Origin: Hericium rajendrae
Lineage: Eukaryota > Basidiomycota > Agaricomycetes > Russulales > Hericiaceae
Length of the DNA: 64,000 nucleotides
Assembly: GCA_033439255.1 (NCBI GenBank)
Contig: CM065882.1
Span: 3,100,001 to 3,164,000 of the forward strand
Reading direction: 5' to 3'
The first letter of the stretch is position 1. Every line of letters starts with the position of its first letter. Both the position numbers and the translations under genes were made by a program. The notes below the pieces were generated by a model, which did no database searches, was not told the DNA's origin, and was given only the letters and a program-made list of their open reading frames with translations. Shown one piece after another: positions 34,038-46,030 of this stretch.

Positions 34038-35908
34038 ATGAGATCTCCGGTCTCGTATCTGCCGTCGCTAGTCGGCGCGCTGGCGCTGTTGCCTAGCCTG
34101 GTGGGTTACGTGCAGGCCGCTCAGCAGTGTCGACTGGTGTTGTCTGGGGAAGACATGCCCAGCGTGCCTACACCCGCAAATCCGACACCATCAAACGGAA
34201 CATCAAACTCGGGATCAGGATCTGGGTCGGGATCGAATGCGACGTCTCCACTTCTCCCCCCATTCCCGCCTTTCCAGTATGGAAAGCAGCCAATTCGAGG
34301 TGTAAATTTGTGAGTCATGTCCAATATGGCTCGTACGCATGGGATTAACAAGGTGAGGGTGAAGGGGAGGCTGGTTTGTCTTGGAGGTAAGTTCAATTCC
34401 GTCTGTATCTTGTTCATTGCTCTAAGCACGAAATAGCCGTGGATAACACCCAGCATCTTTGAAAACACCAACAATACCAACATAGTAGACGAATATACCT
34501 TCGGCCAATTTCAAGATTTTCGATGTTGCGCTCGCAGCATTGCAGCACCACTGGGCAACATTCATTACCGAGGATGACTTCGTTCAAATGGCCAAAGCAG
34601 GCCTGACGCACGTCAGGTGCGCTGTACCCTTTCCCTTCACAGTCTCACAAATGTGCTAATTAGGTCGTTAGGATACCAGTTGGGTATTGGTCCGTGCCGA
34701 CGAACGAATCCGTCGCACCCTACATACCTGGCGCGTGGCCGTATCTCATGGAGGCTCTTGGTTGGGCGCGCAACAACTCCATACGCGTCATCTTCGATCT
34801 TCACGGTGCGCCTGGCTCCCAGAACGGGTATGACAACTCTGGCCAACGGACAGGTAATCCTGTATGGGCTTTGAATCCGGCCAATGTCTCGCGCACACTC
34901 AATATCATTAACACTGTCGCGGAAGAACTGGGAGGACTCGTAGACGTGATTGAGTTGCTGAATGAGGCTGCTGGGTTCCTTGGCTCTAACTGGGCTAGTG
35001 TCGTACGGCAGTTCTGGCAGGACGGGTACAACACTGTCAGGAATGTGACTGGACAAGGTACCAAGGTCATGATTGGGGACGCGTTCTTGGGCGTGCAGGT
35101 ACCTCCGCTCGTCTCTACTGTGAAGTCTTGCATTTAAACTTTCCTCGGCAGAGCTGGACAGGTTTTTTGACCTCGCCAGCCCAGGGTGTGCTCATGGACT
35201 ATGTAAGTTTTTCCGCGAAGCCGTATTTCATCATGACATATAACTTCCGTAGCACGAATATCAAATCTTCAGCGACGGAGAACTTGCACGGTCTCAAGAT
35301 CAGCACATCTCGGTGCGCCATTTACCCACAGCACTGTCACATCCCTCTCACGTTTCACCGCATGTCCCAGTTCGCCTGCACCTTACTTCCCACATTGCAG
35401 AATTTCGCAGACTCGAACATCTGGACCGTGACTGGAGAATGGTCGACTGCCATCACTGACTGCGCGCAGTGGCTCAATGGACGCGGCGTCGGTGCGAGAT
35501 GGGACGGCACATTCGGCGACGGAAATCCTGCCTTCGGGTCATGTACCGGATTTACGGGCGATTACAGCACATTTTCCACTTCGTACAAGCAGTTTCTCAG
35601 ACAGTGCGTGTCTCGATTCTTCTCGGCTCCCGCCCGGACCTGCTGACCAGCCTGTTCCCAGATACTGGGAGGTACAGGTAGAGATCGGGGAATCGGTTCA
35701 GGGATGGATATATTGGGCGTGGAAGGTATGTCGCAACCACTTCGCCTGGTATCAATGGCTCATTCACATGTGCATGTCCTAATTTCAGAACGAAAACGCC
35801 GACGATTGGAGTTACCAGAAAGGGCTCGAGGGAGGGTGGATCCCCCAGGATCCATCAGAACGGTTATACCCCGGCTTGTGCAACAGCAACGGTACATCAA
35901 ACAACTGA
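34038..35908 (+). CDS. Secreted GH5 exo-beta-1,3-glucanase
   Basis: Cell-wall glucan hydrolase of the Exg1 type. Exons: 34038-34309, 34365-34386, 34437-34616, 34672-35098, 35152-35202, 35253-35312, 35371-35603, 35662-35725 and 35789-35908. A signal peptide ([18 protein letters not shown]) is followed by a Pro/Ser/Gly linker. Motifs: [44 protein letters not shown], the acid/base Glu in [11 protein letters not shown] (NEA where NEP is usual), HEYQIFS, and the nucleophile Glu in [13 protein letters not shown]. It ends [15 protein letters not shown] then [14 protein letters not shown]. One extra T in the run 34517-34520 breaks the frame between QFQDF and [11 protein letters not shown]. With three Ts the gene reads through. 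Confidence 0.9.
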
Positions 35909-36265
35909 CCGCACCGTGCCTATCTATTGTTTGTATTTTGAGGAATGGGAGATGTTGCATGGACAATCGATACCGTATTAGACCGAGACGTAGTCCTGAA
36001 CCACCATTGTTCTCTGTATGATACCATACGTGATAGCATCTGATCATGGACGCTAAAATTTTATACCTGAAACACGCATCGCGTTTAAAAAAAAAACAGC
36101 AACAAGCAGAGGTCGTTGGAGGTCTTGCCGCCAATTTGGACAGCCGCGTACGATCCGAGTAATTCCTCCCTCGTCATCCTCACGTGTCCGTGTGGTGCGT
36201 GCACCGCAGTCGATCCGTTCTCCCTGTCCGCGCCTGCCAAATCGCGGTCCCTATCTCCCCCCACG
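35909..36265. other. Intergenic region
   Basis: About 360 bp between tandem plus-strand genes, including an A-run (36089-36097) that could lie in the glucanase 3' UTR. Nothing else is seen. Confidence 0.4.
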
Positions 36266-37487
36266 ATGGCAGACATCACCAACAACCCCTTCATCGACCA
36301 CTCATCCAGCGTCACGTCCCGATTCCCCAGCCTCACCGAACGCAACGACTCGCAGTCGCCACCCGCCCACCCTCAGTACACCTCTTGGCTCCAGGGACAG
36401 ACATCGGGGCCATCCCACAGCAATCCTCATCAGGGCTATGCCGCGAGCAATCCCACCGGGTATGGAGGCGTGCAGGGATACCAGCAGCAGCAGCCCACCG
36501 GATTCGGGGCGGCGCAGTACGGGGCTCAGCAGACGGGATATGGGCAGCCGCCTACGAGTCCTACGGCGTCCGGCTTCCGGCCGAGCAGCAACTTCGGGCA
36601 GCAGATGATGTCGCAGCCAGGATACTCGGCAGGCTACGCCCAGCAGCAACCACAGCAACCGCAGCCGCAATATACGGGCTATCCCCAGGCGCAAACGCAG
36701 ACCGGCTATGGTGGCTACGGACAGGAGGCTACCCGGGGCAGCAGCAGCAAGGCCCAGCAGCCGACGCCGTACGGCGGCAACCCGACGCTCGCAGCCTTCG
36801 ACCCATACTCTACGCCCTCCTCCCCGAACGTCCAGCTCGGCTCTTCCGCACCTATCGAGCCCTGCGTCGTCCGCGGCGCCAGGCGCGAGCGGCGCGGGCG
36901 GGTACCGGGCCGACCACCCGCGCGCGTTCATCCAGGCGCACAAAGCCGAGCTCGAGCAATGGGACGCGGTGACGTGGAAGCAGGCGCTGAACTCGTTTGA
37001 CGCGCTCAAGGGCGCGTGGGACACGCGCAAAAGGAGGTGGAGGCGCGGGTCAAGGTTATGGGCGGGACTGTTGGGTCTGTGGGCGGGTTCTTCGGGGGCG
37101 CGCAGGCGGGTTATGGGGGGTATGGGGGGTATGACTATGGCAGCAGTGGCAGCAGCAGCAGCAACAGCAGGAGTTTGAGCGGTTGAACGCGGTATGTCGC
37201 TGCTGAAATATGTGTTGGCTGCCTGCTCATTTCTCTGCTGCAGCTTTACAAGGAAGCAGAATCCAATGTCGGTACGTCACATAATCCCCTTTTTATCTAG
37301 CCTTATCTCGTTGGAACTGATGGTGAATTTATTTTTGACAGATTCGGTCGCTGCTTCTTACTTCCAGATGAACGAAGTCTTCACTGGATATCGCCACTCT
37401 GGAGACCTCGCCTCCAAGCGTCGTGTTCGCGAATCAAGTAATGCCGCTCTCACAAATCTGCCCGACTGGCCACCTCAATCTTTTTGA
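36266..37487 (+). CDS. Gln/Gly/Tyr-rich protein with conserved C-terminal helix region, frame-disrupted
   Basis: ATG at 36266 (MADITNNPFIDHSSSVTSRF). Exons 36266-37191, 37244-37271 and 37342-37487. The N-terminal 170 residues are prion-like, rich in Gln, Gly, Tyr, Pro and Ser (QQQQPTGFGAAQYGAQQTGY). A helical core follows (AFIQAHKAELEQWDAVTWKQ and ALNSFDALKGAW), and the last exon gives SYFQMNEVFTGYRHSGDLAS with the ending LPDWPPQSF. Three one-base discrepancies are needed to keep the frame: near 36862 (one extra), 37030 (one A short in an A-run) and 37143 (one G short before the Gln run). All lie in low-complexity sequence. Family function is unknown to me. Confidence 0.65.
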
Positions 37488-37841
37488 CGACTCGTCCTGA
37501 ATGATCTGGTAGAAGAACAAGACACGATAAACAATTATTTATACCTTTCATGTTGATTGTTGCTTACACTTTTTGTGGTATTAGCTGTTGTAATTCTGTC
37601 ATCTGTATCTGCGGTCCGACTATTGCATTTGATTTTGCCCCGGTCTTACACTTCGTCTAAAATTGCTCCCACTCTGTGGGTAATTGCGTTCAAACCCGAT
37701 GAATTGTATATTGTATGGCATGGTGGACGTGATAAATATAAACCAAGACAGATGCATGTACGTCTTATGTCAATGAGAAAGTCTACGAGCAACGGAAGGA
37801 TGAAAGGAAACGAATAAGATGTTCATAACACGAAAGGCCAA

Positions 37842-38527
37842 TCAATCTGGTCTCTTGACACGGGGCGCAGGAAGCAGGCCCATGATACCGAATGCCAAGG
37901 CATACAGACCCGAGGCTGAGGATCGTTCGCCTTCATGAGCAGATGCGGATGTTGCAGGATGATCGCGCACTTACAGCCTATCACGCCTTCAATGTACCCA
38001 AGGCCCGCATATCGGCTCAAGATGAAGGATAGACATGACCACCCGACGATTATTGAAGTGGTCAGGACCTGTGCGCAAATTGGTGAACAAATCAGCAATA
38101 TAATTCCAAAATGCAGAAGCAAGGATAGGCGCACAGGAATGACGGATGAAAGCTCTCCGGATTCACGCCATGAGCGATACTAAGGCAAATTAACCATGAA
38201 TACTCTCCATACATGGATGTAATGATTGAACACGTACATTAGGTGGTATACCCTTAATTATAGGTATGAGCAGAATATACACGAACAACACGACAGTCAA
38301 CAGCCCCGAGACCGCCGAAATCAGTACCAGTGGCCTAATAATAGACAGAATTATTAAGATCCACTGAAGACATGAACAAATGGCCGCGACGCGCACCTCG
38401 ACCATCCTTCGGCCTCTAACCACACGCGCTGCAGCAACTCTGGCGTCCGGAACCAGTATGTGAGCGCGCCCCCAGGGAGCACGAACCTCAACTGCCGAAG
38501 CGTATGCCGCGAGAAATGCGACGCCAT
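37842..38527 (-). CDS. Small multi-pass membrane protein, unknown
   Basis: Four exons in one frame: 38527-38397, 38334-38238, 38179-37975 and 37915-37842, about 168 residues. The ATG starts MASHFSRHTLRQLRFVLPGG. Hydrophobic segments are LVLISAVSGLLTVVLFVYIL, LSLLLHFGIILLICSPICAQ with VLTTSIIVGWSCLSF, and GLYALAFGIMGLLP, giving about four helices in a tetraspan-like arrangement without extracellular Cys motifs. It ends PAPRVKRPD. No family is recognised. Confidence 0.72.
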
Positions 38528-39238
38528 GCTCTCCAATCTCCAATCACTCAGACACCACCGCGATCACCGTGTGCAAGGTACAGTCCGCGCTCCAGCGCCA
38601 AGAGCAAAGTGTGTGCAGTTTGGGTCGAGATAAACAATGTGTTTTGCGCTGTGGATGCCTACGTTTGTAGAGACGAGCGCGAATAGACCGTCGTGAGTGG
38701 AGATGGGAAGCGAGTAGGCGGAGATACAGAGAGGAGACAAGAGGAGATGGAACAGTCGGAGAGCCTGGTCACTTTGGAATCACATGCAAGTCCTCGAGGG
38801 CTGCATCGAGAGGTACGTTCCCACGCTCACTGTATCAGATCAATTGGAGATCTGCTGACCACGTCTAAGGCCTATTTGTGATCGGCAACAGACTGCACCG
38901 ACCGGCGGCAAGACTGAGAAGACCATTCAAGATATCGCACGCTTGGAAGGATGATTTGCCGTGGTACTCCGTGACAATGGGCTCACAGGACGTACACGAT
39001 ACTAACGACAAACACCTCTATAAAGCATAGGTATAAAGGCCTGTGGAATAAAACAAGCAGGGAACGAAAAGCACTATATACAAGCGCCAAACCAAGCAAA
39101 GCGGCGTGGTATAAAGGAAGGATATTCCAGTCCATGGAGCATAGAGAGCGAGCTTTCGAATGAGTGTCTATAGTAAGCCAAGAGACAATCCGGAACCATC
39201 GAACGAAGCAAAGCAGATACGCATTATTATCGTAGCGC
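38528..39238. other. Intergenic region
   Basis: About 710 bp between two minus-strand genes. No exon-like ORF or RNA gene is seen; it holds the promoter of the small membrane protein and the 3' UTR of the GPI protein. Confidence 0.4.
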
Positions 39239-40197
39239 TTAGAAAAGAGCAGCGCCGACCAGGCCCATGACAGCAGCAATGCCGAAGGCGGTCGAGGAAG
39301 AGCCCATGCGTGCGGCAGAGTTAGAGTTGTTGCTGCCAGCGGTCGGGCTAGCGCTGGAACTCGCGGAGGCGGAGGAGCTCTTGGACGCCGAGCTGCCACC
39401 GGAGGAGGTGGCGCTGGATCCGCCGCTAGTGTTGCTCGGCGAACTGGGCAGCATCATCAAACAGAGCAGGCGAAGAGAAAAGGACGAAGCTTACGAGTCG
39501 CTCGAGCCGCTCGAGCCAGTGGGACCCTCGTTGATAGATGTGTTGATGCAGCTGGAAAGAGAGTTAAGACAAGACGCCATGACACAATGCAAGCAGACGT
39601 GCCTGCTGTTGGAGCTGGGGTTGATGGTGATCATCGCGCTGTACACTTGGCTACCGGTGCCATCCTTCAACGCGATGTTGCTGTCATGGCAGAGTGAACA
39701 AATGAACCTGGAGGGCGCAAATGTCACTCACAAGTTCGTGTTGGACTGCAAGTCAACGAGCCAAGTGTAGCTAGTCCCCTCTTGGGAAGGGAACTGCTTG
39801 ATCTGTGTGCGCACGACCACGTCAGAACGAAACAAGCAATAAAAGATTGAAACACACAGCAGCGGCAGTCGGCTGGTTAGCTGTTGAAGGAACGATTAGC
39901 CAACGCCGGCAGATAAAGCATAGCAGAAACATACCGGGGACGAAGGAAAGATAGTACGGGGGCGTCGTCGAGGACCAAGTGATCTGGACGGGCTCTGTTC
40001 TGCTTTAGCCTCAAATTTACCCAGGAATCCCCACAACAACTCACCGCACTGAACAACGTTGGCCCTAAGTATCTCAGTTCAGTATCATACATTCATAACG
40101 ACGGCATCAGAACTTACGGGGTGTTGACGGTCAACTGCTGCCCGATAACGACGGGGACGACAGCGGCAAGAGCAGCGATAGCGGTGAAAGTCTTCAT
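39239..40197 (-). CDS. GPI-anchored Ser/Thr-rich cell-surface protein (Kre9/Knh1-like N-terminal fold)
   Basis: A signal peptide MKTFTAIAALAAVVPVVIG opens at 40197. The next short exons read QLTVNTPANVVQC, EPVQITWSSTTPPYYLSFVP, TSYTWLVDLQSNTN and IALKDGTGSQVYSAMITINP. The beta-sandwich pattern with ITW is that of the Ser-Thr-rich GPI-anchored membrane family related to Kre9/Knh1. The last exon is almost pure Ser/Ala/Gly (SSASKSSSASASSSASP) and ends in a hydrophobic GPI signal (AFGIAAVMGLVGAALF, stop 39239). Expected location is the plasma membrane or wall; the biochemical role is unknown. Confidence 0.82.
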
Positions 40198-40874
40198 GGC
40201 AGAGAGTGTACGGGGTTAAAACGTGTCTAGGGAGTCGGTTCTAAAAGATATCGAAGAAAGGACAGGCGTGCCAAAAACTTGCAAAGCGTTGACAATGAAA
40301 GACAGCGATATCAAACTGGCGTTTTTTTTCACCGTCTCGACCGTCCTTGTAACCTTGAGCGGTCCCTGAAGCGGAGTTACTGTTAGGCCGGCGTCAATAT
40401 GATGCGCAAAGCAGTGACTTGACTACGCCATAGCACTGCCGCCGTCGACTTGACATCGTATGGAATCCGTCGCACGTCGCGCGATAACCGCACGAAGGGC
40501 ACAGCATACAGGACATTGGAATCCCCTTCCTGCTGACGTGCCTTGCACCCTTGGAGTCCTGCCAAGACGAATAATAAGTCACACTCCAGCTTCGTATCGA
40601 GCCTAAGGAAGGGAACGCATCAACAAGTACATATTACTCTCAGAAACATATGCATATGGACTGTCATCAAGACAACACGGTCAATAATGAGAACCTGCGA
40701 AATGAAACAGAACCCGCAAGCAACGGCGTCAACGGAGTCGGCACTTCCGAGTAGGTATGGATTCTTGGTTGTGTATGAGGAGGTATACAAGTAGATTAGC
40801 TACTGCTACAGTTCGATATGTCCGATAGATACGACGTGTGTCAACCACAAACATAGCGTACACAACAGAGACAG
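40198..40874. other. Intergenic region
   Basis: About 680 bp. An 8-9-bp T run (40323) lies about 130 bp upstream of the GPI-protein ATG. No gene is seen. Confidence 0.4.
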
Positions 40875-43545
40875 CTATTTCAGCTTATGCCGGAGGCCGG
40901 CGACCTCCACGATGATGTTTATCACCATGATCACGGTATATGAGAATATCAAGAAGAAACCCCATAACCGTGGCAGGTAATACCCGTTGAATGGGATGAA
41001 GATCATCGTGACGAGGAGCAAGGAACAGCAGGCCGATCGCACTGACAAACAGTGTGGTTGAAACTCCAGGTTGTACGACTCGCCGGTTTGATGGATGATG
41101 TACGAGCCGGAAATTCCGACGCCGAGCAACATGTTGAGCATAGGGCCGCCGAAGCAGGCAGAGAAACCCATAACGGGGGCAAAGACCTGAAATCAAAGAC
41201 GGATTAAAGCTCTGCAGATACAGAAAGTGAACCGATACTCACGGCGACGCTCATGTTTGCAACAAGATCGGCCAGCGAATTTCCAATAGCAAAGATTGTC
41301 AAGCCGATGATAGCGTCGGAGAGACCGAAGATGAAACCAAACGTCTGTATGAAAGGTCTCAGCATTGAACGCATCGTAAAATCTGCAGGAATGCGGACCT
41401 GGAGAACATACACGACCTCATCGGCGATGGCCATTATCCACACCATGGCCACAAGGAAACCCATAGAACACCGGGCCATATGTGACGTAGGATGGTCACC
41501 GTTCTCGGCGAAGATGGCGATCAATGTCCCACCTGCGAGACCCGCTATACCCGTAGCAAGCAGGAGCCATCCCTCATGATGCGTGTTTTCTACAGAAGGA
41601 TCAGCTGAAATTCGAGCAGAAAGTGAAGGCAGCACTGACTGAATAGGACGGCCGTACAGAAGAGAGGCCCAAAGGTACATTGCGCGGCCATAAGCCATTT
41701 GTTAAACCGCAATTCGTGCAGCTCGTCTTCGACAATCTCCTCTGCGATCAGTGCACGCTCTATGCCATCTTCCTCAAATGCAATGAGCCTTTCATCGGTG
41801 CCCGGCTTCTCGAGGTGGAAATGTCCGCTGTCATACGGCGTGACCATGACAGGCAGCGTAAGCGTGAGCACGAACACCGCAGGTGCCGCAAACACAGATG
41901 CAATCTTGCCTAACAGAGTTTTCGAACGCAAGTCATGGAGCGTGGGGAAAAGGATGTGGAATGTCCGCGCCAGGACATGTAAGATGTACTGCTGTCGTGA
42001 TGCCTTCGCAGGTGGTGCTTCGCCGTCAATCTCTGACGTAGGGGATGCGGGGGTATGGGAGATCAAAGGCACGGAAATGCCTTCACCATCTTCGACTGAA
42101 ATCAATGGCGTCACTGAACGCGAGCTGACCGCGTCGGAAGAAAGCGCGCGAGGTGCGGCGAGGTGCGGCGACCGATCGTCAAGCGGGACACCGTAAGAGG
42201 TATCGAATGGATTTTCGCCTTCGTGTGTGCTAAGGGGTGTACGAGGATGAGACCGCGAATGACGATGACTGTGGTAATGGCCTCCTGGATAGGGCGTCAG
42301 GGGCGACTCAAATACGCTGAGAGATTGACCCGCTGCTTGGTTCTGGAGCGACGAGATAACATTACGAAATTCCAACGCGCCGACCAATGAGAATGAGGGT
42401 AAATGACTGGTCACAGGTGATGGGGACGGAGACCGTGAACGCGAGCGCGGCGGGAGCTCCGTACGCAGCTCAAGTCTGGGAGGACCAGGATGGGACGTTG
42501 CTCGTGCTCTGATGTGTGGTTCGGGCACCTGAAGAGTCGGTCGACCATGTCTCGCAGCAGCTATACGTCGAATGGATGAGTTACAGTGTCGGAAGTAGAA
42601 TCTGGTCACTGACGTTCATCTCTGTATAGTTCTTCATCGCGATACGGTGCCTGTGGGACTTCTTCAGTGGCAAACTGATTGCGAATTTGGGCATCTCTAG
42701 CACGGAGTCTCTCCTGCCTCCGATCCCACCAACTTCCCACGACCACAGCGCAAACGTACACGAGGTAGAGCGCAATGAGCAGGCCTGCTTCCCAAGCGCG
42801 TATCGACCCGTCCATGAGGATGAACAGGAACGTGGCGACTGCAACTGTGAAGAATCCTATATCTCGAAGGAATGGTCCCCGGTTGACTTTGAATGGCTTG
42901 ATGATGCACATGGATCCAACCACGCAGGATACGATGAATGAGGCCGCACCGAGCAACTCTCCTATGGCTAGGCTGCCCGAATTGGTCCGCATCGCAGAGA
43001 AAGTGGAAAAGACATCTGGGCTTCCATTGCCGAATGCAAGGAAAGTTACGCCGGCCACGTTCTCGTCCAAACCAGGAGTTGAGCGAGGGTCGCGAGGTTG
43101 GGGCAGAAGAAATCGGAGGCGCTGATACCCAGCATTGAGAACAGGAAGGTGAGCCATAGGATCAGGCCCACGAACACGAAGGGCCGTGCAGGTAGTGAGG
43201 AGCAATAGTATGATTGAAGATAAGGTATTGAGAGGAAGGTGGTCGATGTGGGACAAGTGTGCGTTACGAGACCGCACTGTCCGTCCAGTGGGACTGCAAT
43301 TGGTCGGCACTGCGACCGAGTGTGAGCTCGAATTCGCTCGTGTGGGCTGTGACCGAGAAACGCACCTCCTCTTCATGATGAGTTGAATTTACAAACTGCA
43401 ACACTAGACTCCGTCTCATTGAATGACCTTGGGTCGCCAGAGACGCAGGACGAATGGAGGTATGGCCATAACGACTGTGCGACCAGACGATCCAGTTGGA
43501 GACCAAGATCACGACGAAGGCAAACTTGGCCAGACCGGGCGACAT
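40875..43545 (-). CDS. Cation/Ca2+ exchanger (CaCA superfamily, NCKX-like)
   Basis: Multi-pass antiporter with the two alpha-repeats of the CaCA superfamily. The N-terminal exon (ATG 43545) is hydrophobic (MSPGLAKFAFVVILVSNWIV). Alpha-1 contains NVAGVTFLAFGNGSPDVFST with GELLGAASFIVSCVVGSM. A long cytoplasmic loop (about 42600-41900) is rich in Pro/Ser/His. Alpha-2 contains DAIIGLTIFAIGNSLADLVA and GFSACFGGPMLNMLLGVGI. It ends EVAGLRHKLK at 40875. It resembles vacuolar or ER exchangers of fungi (YDL206W type), so Ca2+/cation exchange at an internal membrane is likely. One base is missing near 43073 between LATLAQLL and GLDENVAGV. Confidence 0.88.
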
Positions 43546-43710
43546 TAGCTAGAATGCAGGCTACAGTCTTACAGCCGCCGTGGCAAAGTGAGAGCTCGGT
43601 GTCAAGTTCGTGTGCCTCTAGCTCGAGGTAGGGAGCCAGAGAGATCTAGAGATTGCTCTCCATCGCGCTATTTTCTACACCATGATATTTAATTTCGCTT
43701 GCCTTACGTG

Positions 43711-43796
43711 CCTTCGATAGCTCAGTTGGAAGAGCGTGAGACTGTAATGGGAACATCGTCATCTCAAGGTCACTGGTTCGATCCCGGTTCGAAGGA
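43711..43796 (+). tRNA. tRNA-Tyr(GTA) with a short intron
   Basis: Acceptor arms CCTTCGA/TCGAAGG pair perfectly. The D-arm region is TAGCTCAGTTGGAAGAGC. The anticodon stem TGAGA/TCTCA encloses C-T-GTA-A, then a 13-nt intron (TGGGAACATCGTC) and A38. The T arm is CTGGTTCGATCCCGG-like. Tyrosine tRNA genes carry introns in most fungi. Confidence 0.92.
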
Positions 43797-43899
43797 CGTT
43801 CTCAGATTTTGGATATTTTCTTCCCTGGAATTACGGGATCCTCTTGCACTCGCTTTCTGCATTCTGTTCCATTTTTTCAATCTCGAGACTCGCACGAAG

Positions 43900-44175
43900 A
43901 TGGTCGAGGTTATAGTGCTATACTTTGCTGCTGCATCTACAGCGACAGGACTTACATCAGAACGCGTGCTCCTCCCATCATCTCCCGACTCTAAACCATT
44001 TTTGCTCTCCTCACTTGGACCACTTCTCGCATCTCGGCATCCTGGTACATCGCTAGCCAAGGTGCTTGAAGGAAGCCAATGGAGTGTCGATGCCGAGATG
44101 GTCGATAAATCTGAGAATATGGTGCTGAAGGGGGGCGAGGAGATCGCGGTGATATGTCCGGTTTCTGGAGGTTGA
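43900..44175 (+). CDS. MOCS2A: Molybdopterin synthase sulfur carrier subunit (MoaD/MOCS2A)
   Basis: An intronless 91-residue beta-grasp protein starting MVEVIVLYFAAASTATGLTS. The conserved positions are the N-terminal strand VIVLYFAAA, the middle SQWSVDAEMVDKS (normally S.WAVN.E.V) and the end GGEEIAVICPVSGG. The C-terminal Gly-Gly is thiocarboxylated and supplies sulfur to precursor Z in molybdenum-cofactor synthesis, with MOCS2B as partner. The length is typical. It starts 104 bp after the tRNA-Tyr. The large subunit is not in the window. Confidence 0.9.
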   Translation: MVEVIVLYFAAASTATGLTSERVLLPSSPDSKPFLLSSLGPLLASRHPGTSLAKVLEGSQWSVDAEMVDKSENMVLKGGEEIAVICPVSGG

Positions 44176-44593
44176 CAAATACCCCTTGCATGACGGTGAG
44201 TATTAACAAATGACTTTCTCTCATGTAGGCTTATAACTCCTGTGTTGACTAGAGAAGCATGATCTAGTAGAGGAACCCGGGCGGCAGGCGGGATACATAT
44301 GCGACGAACTATTGTTACAAACAGGATGGGTATGATATGGACGTGAAGTTGTATCGTTACATTTGTCTGATGCTGAATACCAGAAGGAAAAAGGCTATGA
44401 TCCGGCATACATGAGAAAGTTGTGCGAGAGGCTGCGAACAAACATGCAGGATGTCTGGTCGGAACCCAAGTTGAAGAGTCTGTCGGTATGCGGGGCGATG
44501 ATGTCGTAGATAAAGTGCTCACAGCTAGCCAAAGCAGAGACTCCTGTCAGGTAGGATATCGAGATATCGTCCCAACCATGCCGGGGCAAGATC
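44176..44593. other. Convergent intergenic region
   Basis: 418 bp between the stops of the MoaD gene and the CCDC174-like gene. No exon is supported; minus-strand ORFs here are antisense to MoaD or lack motifs. Confidence 0.4.
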
Positions 44594-46030
44594 TCATGAT
44601 TTTCTGCGTTTTGATAGCTCCTGTGAAAAGTTCTGCAACCAAGCGTCAGCATCCACCGTAGACTTGGCCTCGGCGCCCGTGTCCGTCTTCGGTCGATGTT
44701 TTGCCGCAACTAAATTTGCCTCTACAGCAGCAAATGGGTCTACAGATGCCGCAGGCGGGGGCGTGGGGCGTGTTGCCTGTACGGGCGTAGACCTCGTAGA
44801 TGTATCCTGGTCCGCACCGGGTGCACCGGCTTTCTTCTGCCTCTTTGCCTGAAGCTGCTGCCGCCGTTCCTCCGCTTTCCTCTTCCTTTCTGCCATCGCA
44901 GAGCTCATCGGTCTGGTTTCGGCTTCCTGCATACCCTCAACCGTGCCTGGCGCGACGTCGACCGCACCAGTTTCCTGCCTTGTCTCTCTCGTCTCTTCTC
45001 GTGCAGCGCGGAGTTCTTCCTGCTGCTTCCTCCTCGTCTCTTCATCTCCAGAGAATTGGTAATGCGCGGCACCTCGCGCACGAACTTCGCTAGTAGAAGT
45101 GTAATGCACGTTGAGAGGGCTCTCTACCGCTTCCTTTTCGATGGCCGCACGTCGCTCAACCGTAGGCTCGTATACGGGGAAGTAACCACGTGGATTTTCT
45201 GCCCCGATATAAGTATTGTAGAAATGTGTCAAGAGGATGTATGACGTACCAACCACAACCCCGCTGTCGGTCGACATCCAACATGATGAGCTGAAGAGCG
45301 TACGGAGGAAAGATATCAGACTTACACATCACCATCGTTTGGACCCAGGTCTCGCGCTCCGGTCGGCAATAAATGTGGAGGTACTTCGGAACGTTTTGCA
45401 TAGCGATCACGACCAAATTCATCCGTGTACTGAATCATTGGGTCATCCTGAAGATTTCTATCTGTTAGACGGGAAAACATAGGGCATCAATTCTGCTGAC
45501 CTCGGTTGCCAGTGTTGGTACAGCCAGAGACTCGTCAATATTGTCACTGTCAGACTCGTAAGCATCTGGAGGCCGGTTGTCGTACTAAGCAAGGGGATAA
45601 GTACGGCCACCGGTTGGGAATAGGAAGAGACGCACGTCCACTAAGCTCAGGGCCTGCTCAATTTGTGTCTCTGACAACCCTGTGTAGTCTCCTCTCCTCA
45701 GCTTGTCGTGCAGCCTAGCTTTGCGGTTCAAGTTCGCCTGTATTTGCTCGTAGGTTTGCCGATCGGGCGCTGCTAGGTCCGAGTCTAGGTCTCGAGCTGC
45801 TCTCTTGTCCACGCCCTTGTTCTGCTTAGCCCATTTTGAGATGCTCTGAGCTAATGTAAGCGAGAGCATGCCAACAACAAAGACAAACTTTACCTTTCCC
45901 CCTTGACTCGCCCAGTGATAGTAGACCTCCCGGCAGCCTTGTCCTTCGACATTTGTGCCATCTCCTCAGCAAGAGACGCTCGCAACGACGTGAACGATCC
46001 CGCTGCTTCCTTTTTCTTGCGGAGTGCCAT
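44594..46030 (-). CDS. CCDC174-like coiled-coil protein
   Basis: Start ATG 46030 (MALRKKKEAAGSFTSLRASL). The family signatures follow: SKWAKQNKGVDKRAARDLDS, YEQIQANLNRKARLHDKLRR, MIQYTDEFGRDRYAKRSEV, and VRARGAAHYQFSGDEETRRK near the C-terminal third. The end is Lys/Arg/Gln-rich (SSAMAERKRKAEERRQQLQA) and finishes FSQELSKRRKS. Several short introns interrupt the N-terminal half. CCDC174 homologues are nuclear and associate with RNA-processing factors; a similar nuclear role is inferred. Confidence 0.8.
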
